A model generated the notes under the pieces. It was not told the DNA's origin. It worked only from the letters and a program-made list of their open reading frames with translations, and searched no databases. From Axinella damicornis (taxonomy: Eukaryota > Porifera > Demospongiae > Axinellida > Axinellidae): 64,000 nt of DNA. The first letter of the stretch is position 1. Each line of letters begins with the position of its first letter. The position numbers were made by a program, and so were the translations under genes. The DNA is taken from NCBI GenBank assembly GCA_963931865.1, contig OZ007517.1:5407707-5471706 (forward strand), given 5' to 3'. Positions 22,240 to 31,999 of this stretch are shown here, piece after piece.

Positions 22240-22770
22240 GCACTCTCTGCTTCACTCAGAACCATCTTGCAACTCACACAGGAGTTCAGCACCCTGGTAG
22301 ACTCTAGCTACTGGTCTTGCAACTCCCAACTGAGGTTCAGTAGCCTGAGCTGGTAGCTAGGTTATACACAAAAGTGTGTTGCCTTCGCGAATGTGGTTGG
22401 TGGGTTTACATAACACCTCTCGAATGCACGTAGCAACACCTCGCGGATATGCGAGAATAGTGCTTCACGATCCGCGAAGCACTATATGTAGCTATGGAAG
22501 CCGAGACAGAAATGTCGCTCTCAGCTTCCGTATGTAGCCCTTTCGGTATTCGCGCATCCACGAAGTGTTGCTTAAACCCTTCGCGCATTCGCGGAGTCAA
22601 ATTAATTCTTGCAGCATGTCTGGTTTGCTTATAAGCCAACATGTACTTCCCAACATTATCTTTGCGATCAGGACATTACATTTGCAAAAGTTTCGTGAAG
22701 CTTTATCACATGATTGCAAACTTTTCTTTGCAATCTACTTTAGACAAAATTGGAGATGTAGCATTCTGAA
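22240..22770. other. no gene seen; inverted CG-rich words
   Basis: 22430-22620 contains imperfect complementary pieces (AGTGCTTCACGATCCGCGAAGCACT is a local hairpin at about 22460-22486; CGCGGATATGCGAG and CGCATTCGCGG further out), suggesting a decayed palindromic element. Confidence 0.35.
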
Positions 22771-22779
22771 CACCTATCT

Positions 22780-22925
22780 CTCTCTTCTCTTCCCCTCAAC
22801 TCTCCTCTCGCTCCTCCCTCTCCCTCCCCCTTCTCCATTCTCCTCTCTCCCCTCGCTCCTCCCTCTCCCTCCCCACTCACTATTCTCTTCTCACCCCTCG
22901 CTCCTCCCTCTCCTACTCCCAACCT
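22780..22925. repeat. pyrimidine-rich (CTCCC)n tract
   Basis: Low-complexity CTCTCC/CTCCCTC repeats. Open frames over it are artefacts. Confidence 0.9.
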
Positions 22926-22973
22926 ACCTCCTGGCTAATGGACCCCGAGCTGGGTAATGCTGGTCCCTTGCAG

Positions 22974-23143
22974 GATCTTTTACGTCACCTGGAGCACCTC
23001 CTCACCACCTTGGCACCAATCCCGCTGGTGTACCACCCCCCATAGCCTGGGTGGTTGAGCAACATATGGGATTTAGAAGATCAATCTATCAGAGGGTGGG
23101 CAGTGCACCCAGCAAAATGTTCAGAGTATTGGGGCAAGGATGA
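22974..23143 (+). CDS. candidate terminal exon, proline-rich
   Basis: After an acceptor-like CTGGTCCCTTGCAG, an open frame without ATG runs SFTSPGAPPHHLGTNPAGVP, PPIAWVVEQHMGFRRSIYQR, VGSAPSKMFRVLGQG, then TGA. The pyrimidine-rich tract just upstream would serve as a strong polypyrimidine signal. Composition looks protein-like, but no family is recognised and upstream exons are unknown. Confidence 0.35.
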
Positions 23144-24231
23144 AGGGGATGCTGACCTGTGTGTGTGTGTGGATGTATCAAACTAACTATTTTGGTTATA
23201 CACCTGCGGAGGAGAATAGGGACAGTCCCTGTGTGACAAAGGAGGTAAAATAACTAGTCAAGCAACAAACACTAGCTGTCATACTGATGTCACACTGAGC
23301 CAAGAGTCACCCTATGAGAACTCCACATGCCATATGCACAACAGAAAGGTAAATTTGCCCACTCGGTTGTTATCCAACCGAATGCTTTAGTATGAGGCCA
23401 CAAGTAGCAGCAAGTATAGTTGGTTGGTTGACCACCACGTATATACCTTCGGGACAGAGGCTGGGTTGGGAATGAGGCATACTTCAAGTAGGTCGGCAAG
23501 GAGGCTGTGCCGGCTGTTGGATACTGGTGCAGTAGTTGTACACATGACTATGCACAGCGTCAAGGAAGAACAATTTGTCAGTACAAACAGTTGTAGCCTC
23601 GTTCCCAGGCGCTCGGTAATTGGGGAGAAGAGCGTCTGGTATCCACTGTTCGCGCATGCGCGGCTCCCCAGGTTTTTGTGGGGAACTTGGAAACTACTGT
23701 TATACTAGTCCGTGTTGCACGACCGTACATTACTGAAAGACGGGAGTCTTTTACATGTACAAGACGCAGTTCTGTTCAACCAAGCCGTGCGGTACGCCCT
23801 CAGTAAGGTCGGAAAGCCAGGAATGGTGCTGAGGACGAACAACTGACAGCGATACAGCACGTACATAAAAGGTTTGTATGGTTAGCTACATATGACCAGG
23901 TCGAATTTATCTAGCTATGGGGTCTTACTGTTTGTATCGTGCTTCGCGTCCACTTTGGAAAGGCAGAAGCGGCGTATTGACGTCCACAGACTTCGAAACC
24001 ATGGCCTCGAATGATGTTGGAGCTGTATATTTTACCGAATAATCCCGATCAAGCTGGGATCGAACCCAATACCAACGTGCAATCATGTAGCTATGAAGGT
24101 ATTTCAATCTGGACACTATCAAGGACTACTGTGAGCATATCAACGTAATGCCATCTCTAGAACCATCTCCTAGTCAATAAGCTCTAGCATCTCATGTACA
24201 GACGTAGACACACACATACACGCTTACATGA
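23144..24231. other. 1.1 kb without a recognisable gene
   Basis: Contains an AGTCTCG-family footprint (GCCTCGTTCCCAGGCGCTC near 23597) and otherwise unstructured DNA. Confidence 0.3.
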
Positions 24232-24239
24232 GTTGGCAT

Positions 24240-24495
24240 CAGTGTTCTCGCTAGAAATCTAAATCCTAATGGTGCATGATGTATAATTGTATCATGCAGG
24301 CATGTGAATGGCTTTGTTTACACACTAGTATTGAATGTTAAGTGGGAAGCCCTGCCAGCAGCTGCTGTGGGCAGGGAAACAAATAATTAAGGAAGTGATC
24401 CAAATGGTGCACCTACTTAAGTTCACCACATCCAAATGGAGATTCCATTAACCAAATGGTGCTGCACCGTCTGCTAAACGCCTAGGAGAACACTG
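24240..24495. mobile_element. hAT-like MITE with 8-bp target duplication
   Basis: Ends CAGTGTTCTCGCTAGAAATC and, inverted, CAGTGTTCTCCTAGGCGTTT. GTTGGCAT is repeated exactly on both sides (24232-24239, 24496-24503). The 256 bp have no coding capacity. AAATGGTGC words recur inside. Confidence 0.88.
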
Positions 24496-24527
24496 GTTGG
24501 CATTATCACATTACTTGTACTGACATG

Positions 24528-24851
24528 CACAGGAAAAACTACCTGTGAATACGGGACCGGACGGGCATTTTCATCGTCAAAGGCGTTCCGTGATCGCACC
24601 GTATGCCTGCCGTTTGAGTCCGTTCGACTCCGTGGTGTGAACCATCTAATTTTTAATATTATGTTATTTCCGGCGTAGACCACACCTACGGGCACTCCTC
24701 TAAGCAACAATGGCGAAAAAGCTGTGCATGAGTCCGTCTTCAAGTGTTCCCACCACGGACTCAAAACGGCAAGCATACGGTGTGATCATGGAGTAATTTT
24801 GACGATGACGGTGCCCGTCCAGTCCCGTATTACCAGGCAGTTTTCCCTGTG
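24528..24851. mobile_element. MITE with long TIRs and 3-bp duplication (CACTA-like)
   Basis: Ends CACAGGAAAAACTACCTG and, inverted, CACAGGGAAAACTGCCTGG; about 100 bp of each side are complementary (GAATACGGGACCGGACGGGC ...). ATG lies on both sides (24525-24527, 24852-24854). The 5'-CAC start and 3-bp duplication suggest CACTA/EnSpm. It is only about 25 bp from the preceding MITE. Confidence 0.75.
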
Positions 24852-25009
24852 ATGAAATTTTTGGGCATCATAATAACAAAACATACACGCAATCTTGACA
24901 ACGTAATGAAGACTCTTATCTCTTTAACCCTTTACCACCCACAGATTATGGAGGTCAGTTTTTTAGCTTGTAATTTACTTAAACATACCCTAGATAAGGT
25001 TCCCATCGG

Positions 25010-25437
25010 TTTTCAGGCTCAAAACTTCCCACAGAACTGCACACAGCCATGTTTTTGACATTCGTGATTCTGACCACACCCACTGATTAATGTGTACGCA
25101 ATCAAGATGCCCGGGGGATGGTAACTCACTCTAGCAGAAAAATCTGCCTTGAACACTGGAATTTGAGGCTCTGCAACTGGCCCATCTATGCTTAAAACTC
25201 GAGATTTGGCCTACTCGGTTTTCAGGATCAAAACTTCTCACAGAAATGCACATAGCTATGTTTTCGTGATTCTGACCACACCCACTCATTAACGTGTACG
25301 CAATCAAGATGCTCGGGTGATGGTAACTCGCTGTAGCAGAAAAATTAGCCTTGAACACTGGATTGGAGGCTCTGAAAGGTGAGACCACTGTTTTCTAGGC
25401 CCATTTATGCTTAAAACCCGAGATTTGGCCTACCCGG
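25010..25437. repeat. about 210-bp tandem duplication
   Basis: 25010-25218 and 25219-25437 align throughout (GTTTTCAGG.TCAAAACTT ... CTTAAAAC.CGAGATTTGGCC) with about 10-15% differences and a small insertion. Non-coding. Confidence 0.8.
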
Positions 25438-26130
25438 CTCCAACCAAGGGTTGTTAAAAGCTGAGCCCAGGCACGGCCATGCTGTTTGCACCCTTCGGGT
25501 GCACCCACCCACCTTCCCCTGCCCCGCCCTTTCTGCTGGTGCAGAGCCCATCTCATAAGGACATTGCCAGATGTGAAATCATGAAGCTGAAAGTCTCATG
25601 ACGCCATATGTCGTCATTGGTTGGGAAAGGGCTAAGAGGACAAATCGCATTCATGGAATACACATTCAACCACTCGGCTTAGTCTGATGACAAGCGAGAT
25701 AGTTTCAAATCTAATACGAACAATGCCGAAATATGATGGCAATAATTGAGCAGGGTAAGTTACCCCTGATTACCACCCAACCTTATACATAACATGGGAT
25801 GTCTTACGTAGGAACGGGATACATGTAGAGCTCCATGTATCTCTTCTTGAGCATGTTCTCCCGGCTGTAGACGTGCTTTATCCCATGGTAGAGGTCCGTT
25901 CACCGGCTTCATTCCATGGGGGTTGTGAGGAACTCGGCTATGACAGTCGAACGAACACCTGGAAAATAGGTAGCTTTACATGAATAGCAGTTAATGTGCA
26001 CAACAGTGTTTCATTGCTAAATGCATACAAGGTGACATCATAGTGTGGCAATGAGGGAGGGCCATGCATGAATCACCTTACTCATGTAACATTTAGATAC
26101 CAGTTTATGGGGTTTAGTGTACGAGGTCTC
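25438..26130. other. no gene seen
   Basis: Unstructured DNA before a poly-G run; no exon-like segment found. Confidence 0.25.
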
Positions 26131-26155
26131 GGGGGGGGGGGGGGGGGGGGGGGGG
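26131..26155. repeat. poly-G run
   Basis: About 25 consecutive G. Such homopolymers are error-prone in assemblies. Confidence 0.9.
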
Positions 26156-26413
26156 ATAATGCACTTGCCTTTGTCTCATACATTATCTCACTCTCAACCG
26201 TTAACTATACTGCCCGAGTGCAATAGCTACATGTAACCGCGTAATGCACAAAAAAACGGTATCAAAATGACTTAGTGCTACTCACTGACCCGAAATGGCT
26301 GTTGGTCTTCAAAACTGTGGATAATGCACCCTTAATGCTTACGCAATTTAAACATGTGATCGATTCTGAGGGGTCTGATAAATTGAGGGTCACATGAGTA
26401 GGACCAAATAATA

Positions 26414-26613
26414 NNNNNNNNNNNNNNNNNNNNNNNNNNNNNNNNNNNNNNNNNNNNNNNNNNNNNNNNNNNNNNNNNNNNNNNNNNNNNNNNNNNNNNN
26501 NNNNNNNNNNNNNNNNNNNNNNNNNNNNNNNNNNNNNNNNNNNNNNNNNNNNNNNNNNNNNNNNNNNNNNNNNNNNNNNNNNNNNNNNNNNNNNNNNNNN
26601 NNNNNNNNNNNNN
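26414..26613. other. assembly gap, 200 N
   Basis: Exactly 200 N. It lies directly left of a repeat cluster, which probably caused the break. Any protein call across it is invalid. Confidence 0.99.
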
Positions 26614-26679
26614 ACCTCGAACTATGCGAAGAATGTTCGAGGGCATGGGCTGGAATTTTCCAGAACAGGTGAGGCTACA

Positions 26680-26819
26680 AGCGGATGCAATCGGGGAGCA
26701 GCAGTTGAAGCGGACGCAATCTGGGAGCAGCAGCCGAAGCGGAGGCAATCGGGGAGCTGTTGAAATCGGGGAGCTGTTGAAATCGGGGAAGAGCAGCAGC
26801 CGAAGCGGACGCAATCGGG
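26680..26819 (+). repeat. about 29-bp tandem repeats, left block
   Basis: Units like AGCAGCAGCCGAAGCGGACG followed by CAATCGGGG. The same array, in the same orientation, resumes at 28252 after the fold-back element, so the two blocks were probably one array before insertion. Confidence 0.8.
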
Positions 26820-27481
26820 TATGGAGCGTTTTTAGTGCCAAAATTGGGCCGCCTGTACAAATTGTGATGAGGTCGGTCACAAATGTTATGAGGTCGGTCA
26901 GAAATATTATGAGGTCGGTCAGCAATCTTATGAAGTCGGTCAGCAATCTTATGAAGTCGGTCAGGAATCTTATGAGGTCGGGCAGGAATCTTATGAGGTC
27001 GGTCAGGAATCTTATGAGGTCGGTCAGGAATCTTATGAGGTCGGTCAGAAATATTATGGGGTCGGTCGGAATTGTTATGAGGTCGCTCTAAAATGTTTTG
27101 TGGTCGAATAGGAACGATAATGTCTATGTGACCTGTTGATTTGTTCGAGCAAAGTCAGACCTGCTTCCAGAACTTCGCACTTGTTCGCTGTTGCAAGTGC
27201 TGAGCTCAAGCATAATGCGATGCAGCCTGTCTACATGACAGTCCAGTTTATCTGGATCCCTGGGCTCCTCATAACATGCTACCAGTCGTTGCACCCGCTG
27301 CATAGGCTCCAACTTTTTGCTGATGGCTTCAGTGACCATCAGGTCAAGTGCGCGAGCCACACCCCCGAAATTTAAACCTTACCCCTACCACGCTTTGATT
27401 ACGCAGAGTTTGCCGTCTGATAACCGCTTCATAAACTTCCTGTTGTTTGAACTGAGGCCTGAGAGTGTGCTGCGTGTATAA

Positions 27482-27598
27482 ATATACGAAGTGGATATTG
27501 GTCCGGCAGGAAGTAGGGCAATGGAGAAGTCTAGATGCACGCGCGTTTCTGGTACCTATACCTAAAGTATGTGCTTCCTGCCGGACCAATATCTACAC
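27482..27598. mobile_element. MITE family M1, uninterrupted copy
   Basis: GTGGATATTGGTCCGGCAGG and its inverse CCTGCCGGACCAATATCTAC bound about 115 bp. Core contains GGTACCTATACCTAAAG. A second copy at about 28938-29685 is split by a 655-bp insertion. Confidence 0.8.
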
Positions 27599-27672
27599 TG
27601 TAGTTGCCTGTACGCTGAGATGCGGATCGCGAAAAATTATCAAGATGCCGAACAACCAAGATGCAGGACAAC

Positions 27673-27750
27673 CTAGTCTCGGCCCCAGACCAATCAACCC
27701 CAGCGCGGATCGCTGGAAGCGATCCTCGCTGGGGTTGGGACCGAGACTAG
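27673..27750. mobile_element. AGTCTCG-family palindromic element
   Basis: CTAGTCTCGGCCCCAGACCA ... TGGGACCGAGACTAG with inner AACCCCAGCG/CGCTGGGGTT; a hairpin with about 33-bp arms. It is nested in the fold-back element. Confidence 0.8.
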
Positions 27751-28251
27751 GGACCAAGATGCGGAACAAGTTAAACAGTAGCGCAGCTAATATACTACAT
27801 CACACAAAAGCATTCACAAAAAAACCCTAAGCGTAAAATGCCGCCTCGCGCTGAGACGACATTTGCAGGTCTCGTTCCCGGACGCTGATCGCACGAACGG
27901 GACAGACGTAGTTGCGATCCCATGACCGGTCGACCATGGCGCGGCAGTACTGAGCCACTCGCAACGACTAATGTGTTCGACCGACCTCATACATCACTAT
28001 AGACCGACCTCATAATATTCCTGACCGACCTCATAATATTCCTGACCGACCTCATAATATTTCCGACCGACCTCGTAAGATTCCTGACCGACCTCATACT
28101 ATTTCTGACCGACCTCATAACATTTGTGACCGGCCTCATAATATTTTTGAGCGACCTCATAACGTTCCTGAGCGACCTCATAACGTTCCTGACCGACCTC
28201 ATCACAATTTGTGTACGGGCGTCCCAATTTTGGCACTAAAAACGCTCCATA

Positions 28252-28515
28252 ATCGGGGAGCTGTTGAAATCGGGGAAGAGCAGCCGAAGCGGACGCAAGC
28301 GGCGAACATACAGCAGCCGAAGCGGACGCAAGCGGCGAGCATACAGCAGCCGAAGCGGACGCAAGCGGCAAGCAGCAGCTGAAGTGGACGAAACGTAGCC
28401 TCGTTCCCAGTCCCACACCCAGCTTTCCGCAAACGGGGAACAGCAGTCACGAAGCGGATCCGGCGATGCAATCGGGGAGCTGAAGCGGACGCAATTGGGG
28501 AGCAGCAGCTGTCCG
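28252..28515 (+). repeat. about 29-bp tandem repeats, right block
   Basis: Continues the array of 26680-26819 in the same orientation (CAGCAGCCGAAGCGGACGCA units), interrupted at 28393-28430 by DNA containing GTAGCCTCGTTCCCAG, an AGTCTCG-family word. Confidence 0.8.
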
Positions 28516-28936
28516 GTGCCGTATTACACACGCAGGCGAACGAGCAGGAAGTAGCTGAGCGCTACTTGTAATAATTATTGATCAATCAGGTTAGTGTTAC
28601 CTGTGTTATTGATCATTTTTTCATACAAATAATAATTAATATGCACAACTGCATGATGCTTGCATATGCATGTAGCTAGCCTAAATTCTGTAAGCCTGTA
28701 CCAGCCATTCTTTCCGGCACACGCATAAAATGCAGATACTAGATGCTGCGGCATTGCGCGCGCAATGCGGCTAGCGCGTAGGTTCAAAGTTCACTAATTT
28801 ATTTTATTCCCGTCCCTAGCTATATAGCCGCTAGTGATTTGTTGATCTTGAATCATTCCCAGGCGGTCTGGGAACGAGACTATGTTCCGTACCGCTACAG
28901 GAAGTGCGTTACAACTCCACCCAAAATATTAAAATT
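28516..28936. other. no gene seen
   Basis: Holds a short imperfect hairpin (TATTGATCAATCAGGTTAG...TTATTGATCA, about 28574-28614) and a GGCGGTCTGGGAACGAGACTA footprint near 28862. Confidence 0.3.
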
Positions 28937-28937
28937 C

Positions 28938-29685
28938 GAAGTGGATATTGGTTCGGCAGGAAGTTAGATGCGCGCGCGTTTCCGGTACCTATAGGAATCA
29001 CTGAGGAGATGTGCAGAGAAAGCTCCCCTCATTGCAGAGGTTGAGAAGCGTGTGTCTTGGGTGAAGCTGTATTCTATTAGTCTGGGTCCTCAACAACCAG
29101 TCTCTTCGGCCAAAGACTGTTCGGGTTTATTACTGTGAACTATAAACATTAGTTAGCAGTCTTTGTCTGCACAAACTTCATCAACATACAATGCGACGTT
29201 TCGATCCCGCGAGGGATCTTCGTCAGGCAAGTATAGCAAAGTGCAAGTACTTGTATACACGAAATGGCTGCTTAAATACAGAGCTAGCAGACTACAGTTG
29301 GGTGAAGCTGTGGGACACAGTACTGAACTTTGGTTTGCAGCACACAAGAGGCCTTCAGACACTGAGTAGACTGATGAGTCACCATGGGAGGGGTAACCGA
29401 TCCTGTCCCCTCTGTGATCGTGCCCCCCTGGACGGATCTGTGATGGAGCATGTTCTAGCTGAACACTGGATGGAACTTAGGCTGGAGCCAGAAGCTGACA
29501 CTGAGTGGCTGCTCAACTGTCTTGTGGACATGAATATTGCTTTTGTTGCAAAGTTCAGAAATTAATTTGTACTGTTTTGTCTCTTGACTGTCTTGTTTTG
29601 TACATGTACGCCTTGGTGCTCCTTGTGGGCTTCTCATATCAACCTTTGACCTATACCTAAAGTATGTACTTCCTGCCGCCAACGT
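28938..29685. mobile_element. MITE family M1, copy split by a retroelement
   Basis: Left half GTGGATATTGGTTCGGCAGG...GGTACCTATA and right half CCTAAAGTATGTACTTCCTG match the uninterrupted copy at 27482. The break is exactly at ACCTATA, which is present on both sides of the insert. Confidence 0.75.
28994..29648 (+). mobile_element. 655-bp insertion with 7-bp duplication and ribozyme-like core
   Basis: Flanked by ACCTATA at 28987-28993 and 29649-29655; the intact M1 copy has it only once, so the insertion boundaries are defined. On the minus strand 29225-29194 reads CTGACGA, GATCCC-TCGC-GGGATC, GAAACGTC, a hammerhead-like core as in Penelope-like elements. The 3' part encodes a frame ending at 29565 with a CxxC-x-H-x-H pattern (GNRSCPLCDRAPLDGSVMEH, VLAEHW), reminiscent of a zinc-knuckle tail of reverse-transcriptase proteins. 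No reverse transcriptase core is present, so it is truncated or non-autonomous. Confidence 0.6.
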
Positions 29686-31243
29686 CGATTAAAATTTCGA
29701 CCCCAAACTGACAAGGTTCATTTAATTTATAATTACCTACCCCCCAGCAAAAACGGTAGCTTATAATTACTGGCCGAGGCAAAGTTGTGTACTGTCACAC
29801 CACATCATGCATGTAGCTAGCTACCTGTATATGCTTGAAAGTTGCAATACTTGAACAGGAAGAAATCGGCATGCCCATGTTAGCAATTCATGCAGTGTGT
29901 AAAACAACAGCTAGCACAAGAAGAATTTCTACAATTTGCACATGGGTACTTGAGCTTCTGAAACTACAATTTGTATAATTACAAAAACTGTTCCTAAGAA
30001 TTGTTTCCGAGCATGCATGTATCACTCCACCAAAGGTTCTATTCACATCACTTCCATATCCTCATCTCCAAGAGTTGATCAGAAGTGAAGTGTAGCTACC
30101 ATGTGTGACTCCAACAGGGCTGTCAGGGCAACAGGGTGGAGAGTGAAGGGTTCTCGTCAAACATCTATGCAATTAGCTATAGGGCTAAACAACTACTATC
30201 ACAAACAACTACTAGGGCTAAACAACTACTAGGGCTAAACAACGATAGCTAGCATCACTATACATTATCGCTAGTCCGTTATCGTTTCATCAATAAAATG
30301 TATTCCCTATTAATCTAATATTAGTATACCTTTCCCTTTGTCTATAATTGTCCTCAATACACACTTGCTAATGGTAGTTTTACTTTTGACTGTTGTTATA
30401 CCCATTCACCACTTACTTCCATTTGTTTGTATAGCTACTTATGCCGGGCCCTCACACATCGTTGAAACTCTTACATGATCACTAACACAGCACAAATCAC
30501 TTTACAGGCATCAGTGACCTCAGATTACACTTTTACTCAATTCAGTTCTCAAATTTTGTCTGAGTTGATTAGCTACAATAAGCTTGGTCCTATATAATGC
30601 CAGTGCAGTGAAACTTTCAACAAGTATGGTTCTAATGTGTATGTTGTTGAAATTTCAATAAGTTTGGTAATGCGTTGGAAAAATTTGGGCCTTAAATCAA
30701 TGTTGAAGTTTTGTTTTGTGACATTTACATTCAGTACTAATGGTTTTCAACAAAACAGCAGTGGAATTAGTGGAATGTGCAACATTGTGGTGCGAGCAGG
30801 GAGTAGGCTTGGTTTCGGTAACAACAGCTATACTCCCATGTAAGCATAATATATAGCTATACCTGAGCTGACTCCTCTGAGTCTTGTGATGCCTGTTGGT
30901 GTTCCCCTGCACCCACTTCCACCATGATTCATCCTTTGGCTGTCGTCTCTCACTCCATCGCTGGTTCCACTCCTGCTACAACTCCTCTCTTGGCTAACAT
31001 CTTGCACTTGTCCTTTGTCCCGACTCCTGCCATGACTCCTCCCTCGACTGTCATCTCTTGCTCGTGCCCATCCCACCACCTCTTTTCTGTCGTATAGGAG
31101 TACTGCACACCAATAGATACGTACAAGTAGAAATACATTATGTAATTGAACGATCCATGTACCCAATTGTGAGAGTGATCACTGACAGTTCATTAATGGA
31201 CTCTACCAAGTATTATGTACACATGCATTTTGCAGCTGCATAC
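29656..31243. other. mostly unannotated; possible downstream exon
   Basis: No clear gene at 29690-30870. At about 30860-31097 (minus) an Arg/Ser/Asp-rich open frame (ARDDSRGRSHGRSRDK) lies between ATACGACAG and CAG|GTATAGC and could belong to the exon at 31244-31537, but the phase could not be settled. 30343-30392 resembles 35920-35971 beside the satellite. Confidence 0.25.
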
Positions 31244-31537
31244 CTTTGAAATATCACGTCTTTCCACTGATACCTGTAACCATGGTATGTAATAGTGTTG
31301 CAGCCTCTGCAGACTGGTTGACACTTGAGCTGCAAGTGTTCTCTTCACCTGAAGGAGCTCCTCCAGTAGCCAGCATCTACCTTGGTGGTAGGCCTCCTCC
31401 AGCATGTCAATCAATGCCTTCCACCAGTCTTGTTGAACTCCTGAATTAGTGTATCTGGGGATGTCGTGCTCTAACTTCCGCAGATCAAGCTTCTCATAGC
31501 TTGAAACTACCAGCATTGGCTCTCCATCTGGAACGGA
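31244..31537 (-). CDS. internal exon of an unrecognised gene
   Basis: Acceptor CTGTTCCTCTGCAG and donor CAAAG|GTATGC delimit 294 nt, exactly 98 codons in phase 0. The peptide starts SVPDGEPMLVVSSYEK and continues LDLRKLEHDIPRYTNSGVQQ, DWWKALIDMLEEAYHQG, then helical LLEELLQVKRTLAAQ. It looks like an alpha-helical domain; a death-fold or a regulatory helical bundle are guesses only. Open length, splice sites and composition together make a genuine exon likely. Neighbouring exons were not established. Confidence 0.55.
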
Positions 31538-31999
31538 CTGCAGAGGAACAGCAATGGTATTCTAGAATCTGCTGAAGGGAAATCAGTCCTTTATAATATA
31601 CGCAGTATACGTTGGTGCAACAAGTACAACAAAACAGTGGGAGCCACAAGACAGCCCTGGCATCCAACTCCTCAAGGTTATTACTGCATGTAGCAGCGGC
31701 TGTCACTTCCCTTCACAAATGAAACACATGCAGGTTGGTGTGGTTGTGGATCTCATTCATCTGTGGTTGCATCCAGGCCTTCCAGGAACACTACATTGAC
31801 GAAATAAACAGACACCAGAGTTTACACAACAACATCATAATTTGTTTAGCATTTTAGTCTCCAGATTTGGACAGGATAGAACTTAATGAGGCATTCCTCA
31901 GTTGCTACCATTATTGTGTTGCGAGGATGTAATAAAATTATACAGATGCATGCATAAAGTGCTATCTATTCAGAGGAGAAAGTGTTAAACTCATGAGCC
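31538..31999. other. no gene seen, upstream of satellite
   Basis: Unstructured DNA; a possible upstream exon of the preceding minus-strand gene could not be supported. Confidence 0.25.

Larger units (their letters stand above)
26820..28251. mobile_element. fold-back element with 21-bp repeats in its TIRs
   Basis: Starts TATGGAGCGTTTTTAGTGCC and ends with the reverse complement (GGCACTAAAAACGCTCCATA). The ends are about 50 bp of near-perfect inverted sequence, then arrays of a 21-bp unit (TATGAGGTCGGTCAGGAATC-like): 26866-27110 on the left, 27970-28205 inverted on the right. ATCGGG borders both ends (26814-26819, 28252-28257), compatible with a 6-bp duplication, though it also occurs in the host repeat. 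The repeats give MRSVRNL-type open frames that are artefacts. FB/Galileo-like fold-back elements have this architecture. In the middle lie two other MITEs and an open frame (27124-27360, minus: LEPMQRVQRLVACYEEPRDP) of unknown nature. Confidence 0.75.

Noticed and set aside
26332..27091. Open frames across the N gap and MRSVRNL repeats
   Set aside because: One spans 200 N and is meaningless; the seven-residue repeats come from a 21-bp tandem array in the inverted ends of a fold-back element.
27344..27830. Possible genes around 27.3-27.8 kb
   Set aside because: They overlap the M1 MITE and an AGTCTCG palindrome; only the 27124-27360 minus frame looks remotely protein-like and has no family match, so it was only mentioned in the fold-back entry.
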